Notes under the pieces: model-generated
Told to the model about the DNA's origin: nothing
The model's database searches: none
What the model saw: only the letters and a program-made list of their open reading frames with translations
Shown here: piece after piece, positions 8,496 to 16,191 of the stretch
Numbering within the stretch: position 1 is the first letter of the stretch
Layout: each line of letters begins with the position of its first letter
Source of the DNA: Nocardioides thalensis
Lineage (GTDB): Bacteria; Actinomycetota; Actinomycetes; Propionibacteriales; Nocardioidaceae
DNA: 64,000 bases
NCBI RefSeq assembly: GCF_013410655.1
Contig: NZ_JACCFP010000001.1
Coordinates: forward strand, 1,116,001 to 1,180,000
Direction: 5' to 3'
Position numbers and translations under genes: made by a program

Positions 8496-9164
8496 GTGGG
8501 AGCCGGGCACGGGCACCGCCTGCACTACCACGGCCACAGCGTCGTCCACCGTGCCCCGGCGCACCTGAAGATCCTGGTCCTGCTCGCGTTCGTCATCAGC
8601 GTGGTGGCGACGCCGCGGGAGTGGTATCCCGCGTTCGGCGGCTACCTCCTGCTCGTGCTCGGCGTCATCCTCGCCAGCCGAGTGCCGATCGGCTACGTGC
8701 TCAAGCGCACGGTGATCGAGGTCCCGTTCCTCGTGTTCGCCGCGATGATGCCGTTCGTGGCGCGGGGGCCGGAGGTCGACTTCCTCGGCATCGGGCTCTC
8801 CGAGTCGGGGCTGCTCGCCGCGTGGGGACTGGCAGCCAAGGGCACGCTCGGCGTCCTCGCGTCGCTGACCCTGGCCGCGACGACGGAGCCGACCGACGTG
8901 GTCCGCGGCCTCCAGCGGCTGCGGCTGCCCGACCTGATCGTGCAGATCATGACGTTCATGGTGCGCTACCTCGACGTGGTTGCCGCCGACCTCGGCCGGA
9001 TGCTGACCGCGATGCGGTCGCGCGGCGCCGACCCGCGCTCGCCCCGCCACTGGCCGGCCCTCGCGCGCACGCTCGGCGCGCTGTTCGTGCGCTCCTACGA
9101 GCGCGGCGAGCGGGTGCACCTGGCGATGCTGGCCCGCGGCTATGACGGGAGACTGCCGCAGTGA
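8496..9164 (+). CDS. cbiQ: ECF transporter transmembrane component CbiQ
   Basis: The T-component (222 aa) couples ATP hydrolysis by CbiO to substrate movement through CbiM. Four or five hydrophobic helices are followed by a cytoplasmic domain with the two Ala-Arg-Gly-type coupling motifs, AMRSRGADPR and AMLARGYDGR, the family's contacts to the ATPase. GTG 8496 lies one base beyond the previous stop; the longer upstream reading would overlap the PDGLE gene. The first 16 residues are histidine-rich (HGHRLHYHGH), an unusual addition that could bind the transported metal. Confidence 0.93.
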   Translation: MGAGHGHRLHYHGHSVVHRAPAHLKILVLLAFVISVVATPREWYPAFGGYLLLVLGVILASRVPIGYVLKRTVIEVPFLVFAAMMPFVARGPEVDFLGIGLSESGLLAAWGLAAKGTLGVLASLTLAATTEPTDVVRGLQRLRLPDLIVQIMTFMVRYLDVVAADLGRMLTAMRSRGADPRSPRHWPALARTLGALFVRSYERGERVHLAMLARGYDGRLPQ

Positions 9165-9940
9165 CTCCCGTCCTCGACGTCCAGGGCCTTTCCTACGCCT
9201 ATCCCGACGGCCACCAGGCGCTCTCCGGTGTCGACCTCCACGTGCACGCAGGGGAGCGGGTCGCGCTGCTCGGCCCCAACGGAGCGGGCAAGACGACCCT
9301 GGTGCTGCACCTCAACGGCATCCTCTCCGCCGCCACCGGGCACGGTGCCGGGTCCGTGACGGTGAGCGGCCTGCCGATCACCAAGGAGCACCTGCTGGAG
9401 GTACGGCGCCGCGTCGGCATCGTCTTCCAGGACCCCGACGACCAGCTGTTCATGGGCTCGGTCCGCGCCGACGTCGCGTTCGGTCCCGCGAACCTCGGAC
9501 TGAAGGGACAGGCGCTCGAGGACCGCGTCATGCTCGCCCTCGACCTCGTCGGCATGGCCGACTTCGCCGACCGGCCGCCGCACCACCTCTCCTTCGGCCA
9601 GCGGCGCCGGGTCGCCGTCGCCACGGTGCTCGCGATGGAGCCGGAGATCCTCGTGCTCGACGAGCCGTCCTCCAACCTCGACCCGGCCTCCCGGCGCGAG
9701 CTCGCCGACATCCTCCGCGGCCTCGACGTGACGCTGCTGATGGTGACCCACGACCTGCCCTACGCGCTGGAGCTCTGCCCGCGCTCGGTCGTGCTCAGCG
9801 AGGGCCGGGTGGTGGCGGACGGAGCGACGTACGACGTGCTCACCGACTCTGAGCTGATGGCCGCGCACCGGCTCGAGCTCCCGTGGGGGTTCGACCCGCG
9901 GGCGATGGCCGTGAGCGAGGACGCGGGCCCCATCGCCTGA
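9161..9940 (+). CDS. cbiO: ECF transporter ATPase CbiO
   Basis: A 259-aa ATPase energising the nickel/cobalt ECF transporter. Walker A GPNGAGKTT, Q-loop VFQDPDDQLF (the DPDDQ form is typical of ECF ATPases), signature LSFGQRRRVAVA, Walker B ILVLDEPSSNLDP and the switch histidine in MVTHDL are all present. The signature reads LSFGQ rather than LSGGQ, common in this group. GTG 9161 overlaps the cbiQ stop (GTGA). It is the last gene of the operon; no CbiL-like solute protein is present. Confidence 0.95.
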   Translation: MTPVLDVQGLSYAYPDGHQALSGVDLHVHAGERVALLGPNGAGKTTLVLHLNGILSAATGHGAGSVTVSGLPITKEHLLEVRRRVGIVFQDPDDQLFMGSVRADVAFGPANLGLKGQALEDRVMLALDLVGMADFADRPPHHLSFGQRRRVAVATVLAMEPEILVLDEPSSNLDPASRRELADILRGLDVTLLMVTHDLPYALELCPRSVVLSEGRVVADGATYDVLTDSELMAAHRLELPWGFDPRAMAVSEDAGPIA

Positions 9941-9980
9941 CGGGGAACATCGTTCCGGGCGGGCGGAACGCCCTCCGGGC

Positions 9981-11207
9981 ATGAGCGAGCCCAGGGTCGA
10001 CAATCCCGCGGTCGCGGCGCTGAAGGTGCCGGCGTTCCGGCGCTACCTGGTCGGCCAGCTGCCGTCGGTCACCGGGTCGTGGGCGCAGGTCGTCGCCCTG
10101 TCGTGGGTCGTCGTCGAGCGCGACCCGCACGCGCTCGGGTGGGTCGTCGCGCTCCAGTTCGCGCCGAGCCTGCTGCTCGGCCCGTGGTTCGGGGTGCTGG
10201 TCGACCGGCACGACCGCAAGCGGATGCTGATCGCCGCCGAGGCGGGCCTCGGCGGTGTGGGGATCGCGTACGCCGTCGCGTCCGCCTCGGGTGCTCTGGA
10301 CCTGCCGCTGATCTACGTCCTCGCGACCGTCTGGGGCCTGCTGAACGCGCTCGACACCCCGGCCCGGCGAGCGCTGGTCCCCATGCTGGTGCCGCGGGAG
10401 CTCTCGGCGAGCGCCGGTGCCCTGACCGGGGTGGCGATGCTGCTCGGGATGACGGCAGGCTCGGCGGTCGGCGCGGCCCTCACGGGCGCCCTCGACCCCG
10501 CCGTCGCGTTCGCCGTCAACGCAGCGACCTTCCTCGTCGACGTACTGCTGCTCTGGACGATCCGGGTGTCGCCGTCGCCGCAGCTGGCGCGGGCGCCCGG
10601 CCAGGTGCGCGAGGGACTGCGGTACGTGTGGCGGACGCCAACCCTCCGGACCCCGCTGCTCGCGCTGGCCGTGATCGCGACGTTCGCGTTCTCCGTGCAG
10701 GTTTCGGTCCCGATCTTCGTCCGCGAGACGCTGCACGGTGGGGCATCGCTGCTCGGGACCGCCTTCACCTCCGCCACGACCGGCAGCCTGCTGGGCGCCG
10801 CCGTCGCCGCCGCCCGCGGCGAGCCCGGGCCGGCCACCGTGCCGCGCGCGTGCCTCGGCATGGCCGCGGCGTCGGCCGCGATCGTCGCCGCTCCGACTGT
10901 GCCCGTGGCCGTCCTGGCCATGGCGGGCGTGGGCTTCTCCTGGTCGATCCTGATCGCGGCGGTGCTCGCCGCGCTGCAGACCGCGGAGCCGGACAAGACC
11001 GGCAGGGTGATGGCGACCCTGTCCGTCGTACTTCTGGGTGGCCTGGCGGCTGGCGGTCCCATCGCCGCGCAGGTCGCGGACCTGGCCGGACCGCGGGCGC
11101 CGTTCGCCGTGGGAGCGGTGGCCGGGATCGCCGCGTTCGTGGTCGCCCGGGAGCGGGTTCGCCGGCTACCGGTCGCCGCCGCAGAGGGCCCCGGTACCAG
11201 TTGGTAG
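9981..11207 (+). CDS. MFS transporter (EntS/MFS_3-like exporter)
   Basis: A 408-aa inner-membrane protein with about twelve helices in two halves. The loop between helices 2 and 3, GVLVDRHDRKRMLI, is the MFS signature, and the N-terminal FRRYLVGQLPSVTGSWAQ is typical of the enterobactin-exporter-like branch. It probably exports a small molecule or drug; no substrate is indicated by its neighbours. The start ATG 9981 is 40 bp after cbiO. The short spacer has a small GGAAC/GTTCC dyad. Its stop TAG is also the first part of a promoter-like hexamer of the next gene. Confidence 0.9.
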   Translation: MSEPRVDNPAVAALKVPAFRRYLVGQLPSVTGSWAQVVALSWVVVERDPHALGWVVALQFAPSLLLGPWFGVLVDRHDRKRMLIAAEAGLGGVGIAYAVASASGALDLPLIYVLATVWGLLNALDTPARRALVPMLVPRELSASAGALTGVAMLLGMTAGSAVGAALTGALDPAVAFAVNAATFLVDVLLLWTIRVSPSPQLARAPGQVREGLRYVWRTPTLRTPLLALAVIATFAFSVQVSVPIFVRETLHGGASLLGTAFTSATTGSLLGAAVAAARGEPGPATVPRACLGMAAASAAIVAAPTVPVAVLAMAGVGFSWSILIAAVLAALQTAEPDKTGRVMATLSVVLLGGLAAGGPIAAQVADLAGPRAPFAVGAVAGIAAFVVARERVRRLPVAAAEGPGTSW

Positions 11208-11216
11208 CCTGCCGGG
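11205..11216 (+). promoter_or_regulatory. Candidate leaderless -10 element of the DUF3618 gene
   Basis: TAGCCT ends 6 bases before GTG 11217 and includes the stop codon of the MFS gene. No ribosome-binding site is present. Confidence 0.35.
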
Positions 11217-11465
11217 GTGAGCAATCAGCCCTCCGACATCGAGCGCGAGATCGAAGAGACCCGCGAGCGCCTCGCCGGCACGATCGACCAGCTGCTCTAC
11301 CGCTCGCACCCGAAGACGATCGTGAGTCGCGAGGTCGCCCAGATCAAGGCGGTCTACGTCGACCCCGAGTCGGGCCAGCCGCGCACCGACAACATCGTGA
11401 AGACCGTCGGCGCCGTCGTCGGCGTGGTCGCGACGTTCGTCGTGCTCCGCAAGATCTTCCGCTGA
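11217..11465 (+). CDS. DUF3618 domain protein
   Basis: A small 82-aa protein. The N-terminal half, IEREIEETRERLAGTIDQL, is the DUF3618 motif, an amphipathic helix often found in actinobacterial membrane-associated proteins. The C-terminal part has one hydrophobic segment (about residues 62-79) ending in RKIFR, so it is probably anchored by a single C-terminal helix. It is followed after 5 bp by the GroES-like gene, which suggests co-expression. Molecular function is unknown; some relatives are linked to envelope stress. Confidence 0.85.
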   Translation: MSNQPSDIEREIEETRERLAGTIDQLLYRSHPKTIVSREVAQIKAVYVDPESGQPRTDNIVKTVGAVVGVVATFVVLRKIFR

Positions 11466-11470
11466 CCCAG

Positions 11471-11809
11471 GTGTCGAAGATGGACGGGTCGGACAAGACC
11501 CCGATCCGGATGCTCCACGACCGGATCCTCTGCGAGACCGACAGCGACGCCGGCGAGCGCCGCTCGTCGGGCGGCATCGTGATCCCCGCGACCGCGGCGA
11601 TGGGCGCCCGACGTCTTGCCTGGTCGCGTGTCGTCGCCGTCGGCCCGCACGCCCGCGCCGTCGAGGCCGGTGACCGGGTGCTCTACGACCCCGAGGACAA
11701 GGCCGAGGTCGAGGTGCAGGGCGAGACCTACGTCGTCATGCGCGAGCGCGACATCCACGCCGTCGCCGCCGAGCGGCTGGGCGAGGAAGCGGCCGGGCTC
11801 TACCTGTAG
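11471..11809 (+). CDS. GroES-like co-chaperone paralogue
   Basis: A 112-aa protein of the chaperonin-10 fold. PIRMLHDRILCETD matches the GroES N-terminal strand, GERRSSGGIVIPATA the mobile loop that contacts GroEL, and AGDRVLYDPEDKAEVEVQGETYVVMRE the C-terminal half. It differs from housekeeping GroES in its N- and C-terminal extensions, and no groEL gene is adjacent. GTG 11471 was chosen as the first start after the DUF3618 stop; ATG 11480 is possible. It could serve as a specialised lid for one of the chaperonins these bacteria usually encode, but that is inference. Confidence 0.85.
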   Translation: MSKMDGSDKTPIRMLHDRILCETDSDAGERRSSGGIVIPATAAMGARRLAWSRVVAVGPHARAVEAGDRVLYDPEDKAEVEVQGETYVVMRERDIHAVAAERLGEEAAGLYL

Positions 11810-13110
11810 GCCCCGGTGGCGACCCAGGTGCGGGACGTCGGCACGTAGTCGTTCCACGACACGGCGTACCGACCACCCGGAGCAAGGGCGGCCCGCAGGT
11901 ACTCGGTTGCCTGGGCCTCCCGGCCGATGACCCGGGTGCGCCCGAGGTTGCCGTCGCGCACCAGGGTGGCGCGGATCCGCCACGCGCCTGCATCGGTCGT
12001 GCCCTGGGACGTCACGACGCCGTCGCCGTCACTGGTCAGCGCGATGTCGCCGATGGCGCCGTTGGAGACCCGCGCCCGCTCGCCGAGCGTGCCGTCGGCC
12101 CGCACCGCGACCGCCCACACGCCGGCCCGGTAGTTCTTCTGCCAGGCCACGACCGCGGCACCGCCCGGAGCCACGCCGACCTGGACCCAGTCGATGACGA
12201 CTCCTTCGGGGGAGAGGTCGCGGACCCGTCCCAGAAGTGCGAGCCGTGGCGAGATCCGCAGGACGCATGCCCGGTGGTGCAGCACCACCGGTGGGATGCC
12301 GTCGGTGCGCTCCCGGGTGTACCGCTCGCACGCCGCCGTGATCGCGCCCCGCCGGTCGATGCCGAGGTCCGTCACCTGCAGATCTTCGTCGGTGGTCGCC
12401 GGCGCTCGCACGACGCGGGACGGCGACAGCGTGCCGTCCAGCTCGAGCCGTCGGGCCCTGACCCCGGAGTTCGTCCACACGAGGGTCGCGCGCCCGTCGC
12501 GATGCATCGCGATCAGCGGGGCGTCCGCGTCGGGGCCCCGGCCGACCTTCTGCACGGGGCCCAGGGTCGTCCTGCCGCGCAAGGTGCGGACGTAAGGGAC
12601 GTATCCCTCACCGGTGATCCGGTTCCACGTGACGACCGCGGCGCCACCGGCGGGTCGCAGCGCGACCTCCGCGTCGGCCACCCAATGGTCGTCCGGGGTC
12701 AGCATCACCACCGGGCCGAGCTCCCCGTCGGCCGTGAAGCGCCGCGCGAAGACCGACGCCCGCGCCTCCTCCTCGATCCGCTGGTCCCAGATGGCCACAC
12801 CGTCGCCGTCACGGTCGACCGCGACCTCGAAGGAGGACCACGGCTGCTCGACCGGTGCGAGCGGAAGGACCGGCGACAGCGCCCCTCCGCTCCGCCGGAT
12901 GCGGAGGTTGAACCACGCGTCCGCGACGTACGCGTAGGCGGTGTCGCCCTCGCCGTCCGTGGCCTGGTCAGCCGCGACGGCGTGGACACCCTCAGGCGTC
13001 ACCGGTGCCGGGTCCGCGGCGTCGGCGGCTCTCGGTGCCAGCGGCACGATAGCGGTCGCTAGTGCGACCAGGGCTGTTGCGGGCCGCGGCCCCGAGAACG
13101 ACATGCGCAT
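11800..13110 (-). CDS. Secreted repeat protein, beta-propeller-like
   Basis: A 436-aa protein with a signal peptide (residues 1 to about 32, hydrophobic ATALVALATAIVPLA followed by Ala-rich cleavage region). The mature part consists of repeated segments of about 50 residues with GGAAVVTWN, GRATLVWTN, GGAAVVAWQKN and GRYAVSWND: small-residue turns followed by a hydrophobic strand and Trp. That is what a beta-propeller or similar repeat fold looks like. No catalytic motif is visible. Its last 10 bp overlap the end of the converging GroES-like gene. ATG 13104 is an alternative start. Confidence 0.75.
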   Translation of the reverse strand: MRMSFSGPRPATALVALATAIVPLAPRAADAADPAPVTPEGVHAVAADQATDGEGDTAYAYVADAWFNLRIRRSGGALSPVLPLAPVEQPWSSFEVAVDRDGDGVAIWDQRIEEEARASVFARRFTADGELGPVVMLTPDDHWVADAEVALRPAGGAAVVTWNRITGEGYVPYVRTLRGRTTLGPVQKVGRGPDADAPLIAMHRDGRATLVWTNSGVRARRLELDGTLSPSRVVRAPATTDEDLQVTDLGIDRRGAITAACERYTRERTDGIPPVVLHHRACVLRISPRLALLGRVRDLSPEGVVIDWVQVGVAPGGAAVVAWQKNYRAGVWAVAVRADGTLGERARVSNGAIGDIALTSDGDGVVTSQGTTDAGAWRIRATLVRDGNLGRTRVIGREAQATEYLRAALAPGGRYAVSWNDYVPTSRTWVATGAYR

Positions 13111-13168
13111 GGCGACATAGTCGCAGCGTCGCGGTCTCGGCGGGAGGGTGTCTTCGGGTCGAGTGCTT

Positions 13169-14524
13169 CTAGCGCAGGCGCCGCGCCCGGAGTCGCTTGA
13201 ACATCCACTCGGTCGCCGAGTGCCTGACCAGCTCGTAGTCGGGGTCTTCGGCCGCGCGGTGGTGGTGCCAGCAGACGGGGATGGCGTTGTCGAGGTCGGT
13301 GCCGCCGCCGCGGGCCCAGGGTCTGAGGTGGTGGATCTCGCACCAGGCGAAGGGCCGCTCGCAGCCCGCGATGGCGCAGGAGTCGTAGACGACCGACAGG
13401 GCCTGGCGTTGCTTGTCGGTGTGGAGTCGGGTCGTGCGACCGAGGTCGAGCGGCGCGGAACCGGAGCCGAGGACGACCGGCACGATGCCGGCCTCGCACG
13501 CCATCCGGCGGGCCTCGGCAGCGGAGATGTCGACCAGTCCGTCGGTGGTGGCGCACCCGGCGTCGGCAAGCGCGGCGGTGAGGTCGGCGAGCTGGAGGTG
13601 GACCAGCATCGTGGTGCCGCCGCGGGGCAGGTGGTCCTTCGGCAGGTGCTCGATCAGCTCGCACAGCGCGAGGCCGAGGATGTCGTAGTAGCCGAGGTTC
13701 TCGGCGCTGTCGTCGGTGACCTCGTTGCCGGCCTTGTCGCGTCCGTAACGCCGCGGGGCCGAGAGGGCCTCCAGGACGCTGCGCAGCCAGGCGCCGTGGC
13801 GCTTGGGGATCTGGAACCTGCCGGCGGTGGTGTCGGCGTCGATGTCGGTCATGGTGAGCCACGTGTTGGTCCTGGCCCGCGACTCCGCGCGACGTACCGA
13901 GGCCTTGAGGTGGGCCAGGTGGGTCTCGGTGTCCAAGGTGGCGTAGATGCGCCGTGCTTCTCGGCGCAACCGGACCGGGGGCATCGGGATGCCGGACTTG
14001 TTGCCGATGCCGTTGGCCTTGCCGATCAGCAGCTCCTCGGCCTGGGTGAGCAACGTCGGGTTGGCCTCGAGGACCTGGTCGGCGGTGACCTCCAGGCAGG
14101 CGACGATGATCCTGGCCTGCTCGAGGCGGATGCGACCCTCGTTGAGCGCAGTCAGGGTCTGGCCGTAGCGCTCCTGCAGCAGCCGCGCGAGCAGCAGTCC
14201 GCCCTTGAGCTGCTCGCGACGGTCGCCGGTCAGCTTGGAGAGCCAGGCATCGGTGCCGGTCGAGGCATCGGTGGCCTCGACGGTGCGGCGCTCGGCCTCC
14301 GCAGCGAGCCGCAGCCGGACCGCCTGGGCCTGGGACTCCAACGCCGCGGCCTCGGTGACCGCCTCTTCCACCTGCCGATCGGTCAGCGACTCCAACGGCA
14401 CGTCCAACGCCTCGGTCACCGCAGACCGCGCACCACCCAGCGCCCCGAGGAGCTCCTTGCCCCGGTCGGCTTGGGGGAGTGCGGTCACCGTCATGACACC
14501 CATTCCATCACCAAGAGCCGACAA
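13169..14524 (-). CDS. DUF222/HNH endonuclease-domain protein (13E12 type)
   Basis: A 451-aa protein of the family that is dispersed in many copies through actinobacterial genomes. Residues 1 to about 300 are the helical DUF222 region. The C-terminus holds the HNH motif CEIHHLRPWARGGGTDLDNA followed by PVCWHHHRA, with the cysteines and histidines of a zinc-bound beta-beta-alpha metal nuclease. The biological role of these proteins is not established; a selfish or repair-associated nuclease is often suggested. Internal starts at MGVMTV exist, so the true N-terminus may be up to 10 residues shorter. No intron or intein is evident around it. Confidence 0.88.
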   Translation of the reverse strand: MSALGDGMGVMTVTALPQADRGKELLGALGGARSAVTEALDVPLESLTDRQVEEAVTEAAALESQAQAVRLRLAAEAERRTVEATDASTGTDAWLSKLTGDRREQLKGGLLLARLLQERYGQTLTALNEGRIRLEQARIIVACLEVTADQVLEANPTLLTQAEELLIGKANGIGNKSGIPMPPVRLRREARRIYATLDTETHLAHLKASVRRAESRARTNTWLTMTDIDADTTAGRFQIPKRHGAWLRSVLEALSAPRRYGRDKAGNEVTDDSAENLGYYDILGLALCELIEHLPKDHLPRGGTTMLVHLQLADLTAALADAGCATTDGLVDISAAEARRMACEAGIVPVVLGSGSAPLDLGRTTRLHTDKQRQALSVVYDSCAIAGCERPFAWCEIHHLRPWARGGGTDLDNAIPVCWHHHRAAEDPDYELVRHSATEWMFKRLRARRLR

Positions 14525-14636
14525 CCGAACTGGTGAGCGAACCGGTCTGTGGATGAGTTTCGTCGTCCACCGCGGCGCCGGTGCTTCGTGGCCCAGCCCG
14601 CCCGATCATGCCGAGCAGCGAACGCTCCGGGTTTCT

Positions 14637-15410
14637 CTAGCGGGTCGCTGCGATCAGAGCGAGAGTGAAGGTCGTCCAGTCGTTGAGGACGTGCGCGCCG
14701 AAGCTGACCCAAAGATTCTTCGTTCGGATGAAGGCGAGCGTGAGAACGAGTCGAGCGGCGCCGATGACCAGAATGGCTTGCGCGAAGTTCCAGTCGTAGG
14801 TGGGTAGATGGGCGGCACCAAACCAGATGGCGGTGGCGAGCCAGGCGATGAGGATGCTCTTCTTGCGGGACGCGCCGCGCTGGGTGAGGAACCACAGGAG
14901 CCCGAGAAAGGGAAGGATCGTGAAGACCTCTTCGCCAAGGAGCTGAAGGCCGGTGCCGACGTAGAAGGCGATGATCTGCGCTGCACCAGCGTCCGCGAGG
15001 TCGTCGGTGGCGGTGTTGGCGCTGAGGTGATTGAAGTCGCCGCCGGAGACGAGCAAGGCGGCGAGGGCGCTCACAGCCAGGTTGATGATCCAGAACGCGA
15101 CCATGGCTCCGAGGTCGGAGGCTCGCACGGACTTGAAGAGGACGCGCCAGTGCCCGCGCGCGACCCAGACGAAGACGGCCGCTGGCATGGCGAGGAACAG
15201 GACCCGAGGGATCAGTTCAGCGCGCTCGTCAGTGAACCCCACCGAGGCGAGGACGGCGAAACCCGCGGCACAAGCGACCACAACCGCTACCCAGCTCGAC
15301 CCCGAGATCGCTACCGGCTGGTCGTTGTAGAAGGGGAAGTCCTGCTTGTCGTCGCGCTCGACCAAGCGCCCAAAGCGGTTCAGGCCGGGGTCCGCGGTTG
15401 CCTCGGTCAT
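14637..15410 (-). CDS. CPBP-family intramembrane metalloprotease-like protein
   Basis: A 257-aa membrane protein with about seven or eight helices, starting at ATG 15410 (MTEATADPGL). It carries the CPBP (Abi/CAAX) motifs in degenerate form: LGEEVFTILPFLGLLWFL for the paired glutamates, GAAHLPTYDW for the second block, and GAHVLNDW for the third. The usual Arg after the paired glutamates (EExxxR) is missing, so either the active site is altered or the protein has lost protease activity. Some family members give bacteriocin self-immunity, but nothing nearby supports that. Confidence 0.78.
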   Translation of the reverse strand: MTEATADPGLNRFGRLVERDDKQDFPFYNDQPVAISGSSWVAVVVACAAGFAVLASVGFTDERAELIPRVLFLAMPAAVFVWVARGHWRVLFKSVRASDLGAMVAFWIINLAVSALAALLVSGGDFNHLSANTATDDLADAGAAQIIAFYVGTGLQLLGEEVFTILPFLGLLWFLTQRGASRKKSILIAWLATAIWFGAAHLPTYDWNFAQAILVIGAARLVLTLAFIRTKNLWVSFGAHVLNDWTTFTLALIAATR

Positions 15411-15444
15411 GCTTCGCCCCTCCGGTCGTCGGCGTCCCGAGTGT

Positions 15445-15460
15445 GGCAGACCAGTCTGCC
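15445..15460. promoter_or_regulatory. Inverted repeat, possible operator
   Basis: GGCAGAC, CA, GTCTGCC forms a 7-bp-arm dyad 35 bp before the CPBP start, in the 166-bp divergent spacer shared with the AlkD-like gene. No regulator gene is adjacent, so its partner is unknown. Confidence 0.35.
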
Positions 15461-15576
15461 CATGACGCGACGACCGTCGTCCGACTGTGAGGGCCCATGC
15501 CGCCGCCGGGGCGAAGCGCTCCACCGCGCCGCGGAAAGTGCGATGAGGAAACGCCCCAACCCGAGTCTGTCCGGGC

Positions 15577-16191
15577 ATGGGTGACTGGACCGCCGCCGAG
15601 GTCATGACGGCGTTGGAGGACCTCGGGCTGCTCGGCGAGGGTCCTCGTCGGATGCGCGACCTCTTCGACACCGCGAAGACGGCCCGTGACCTCCCGCTCG
15701 ACGAGGTCGACAAGCTCATGGCCGAGCCGCCGTACGCCGCCCGGATGGCAGCGTTCTGCATCCTCGACTTCCAGGCCCGCGCTCGTCCGGGCGATGTCGC
15801 GCTCCGTGACGCCTACCTGCGCCATCACGACTCGATCGACGCGTGGGACATGGTCGACCGTGCAGCGCCGTGGGTGGTCGGATCCTGCGTGGCAGGAGGT
15901 CCCTACGACCTGCTGCACGATCTCGCGGCCTCGCCCGACCCACTACGCCGGCGTACGGCGATGACGGCGCCGCTGTGGTTCGTGAGGCATGGCACCGATG
16001 CCGACGTCCTCGCCGGTTTCGAGCTCGCGGCCACGCTGCATGCCGACGCCGACCCGCTCGTGCACAAGCCCGTCGGGATCTTCCTGGCCCACGCCGGGGA
16101 GCGGATGCGCCCCCAGCTGCTCACGTTCCTGGCGGAGCACGAGAGCCACATGCCACGACCAGCCGCGCGGCTGGCGCGACGCAGGCTGTGA
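15577..16191 (+). CDS. DNA alkylation repair protein, AlkD-like HEAT repeat
   Basis: A 204-aa all-helical protein. The block RHHDSIDAWDMVDRAAPWVVG matches the conserved WD-VD segment of AlkD-type DNA glycosylases, where the Asp and aromatic residues contact the flipped-out or stacked alkylated base, and APLWFVRHGTDADVLAGFELA is the following repeat. AlkD family members remove N3- or N7-alkylpurines. The protein is a little shorter than canonical AlkD (about 230 aa). The 3' half overlaps, on the opposite strand, the long tail of the EamA transporter gene. Confidence 0.75.
   Translation: MGDWTAAEVMTALEDLGLLGEGPRRMRDLFDTAKTARDLPLDEVDKLMAEPPYAARMAAFCILDFQARARPGDVALRDAYLRHHDSIDAWDMVDRAAPWVVGSCVAGGPYDLLHDLAASPDPLRRRTAMTAPLWFVRHGTDADVLAGFELAATLHADADPLVHKPVGIFLAHAGERMRPQLLTFLAEHESHMPRPAARLARRRL

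Noticed and set aside
9944..9956. GGAAC-ATC-GTTCC dyad between cbiO and the MFS gene
   Set aside because: Only 5-bp arms with no T-tract and no matching copies nearby; too weak to call an operator or terminator.
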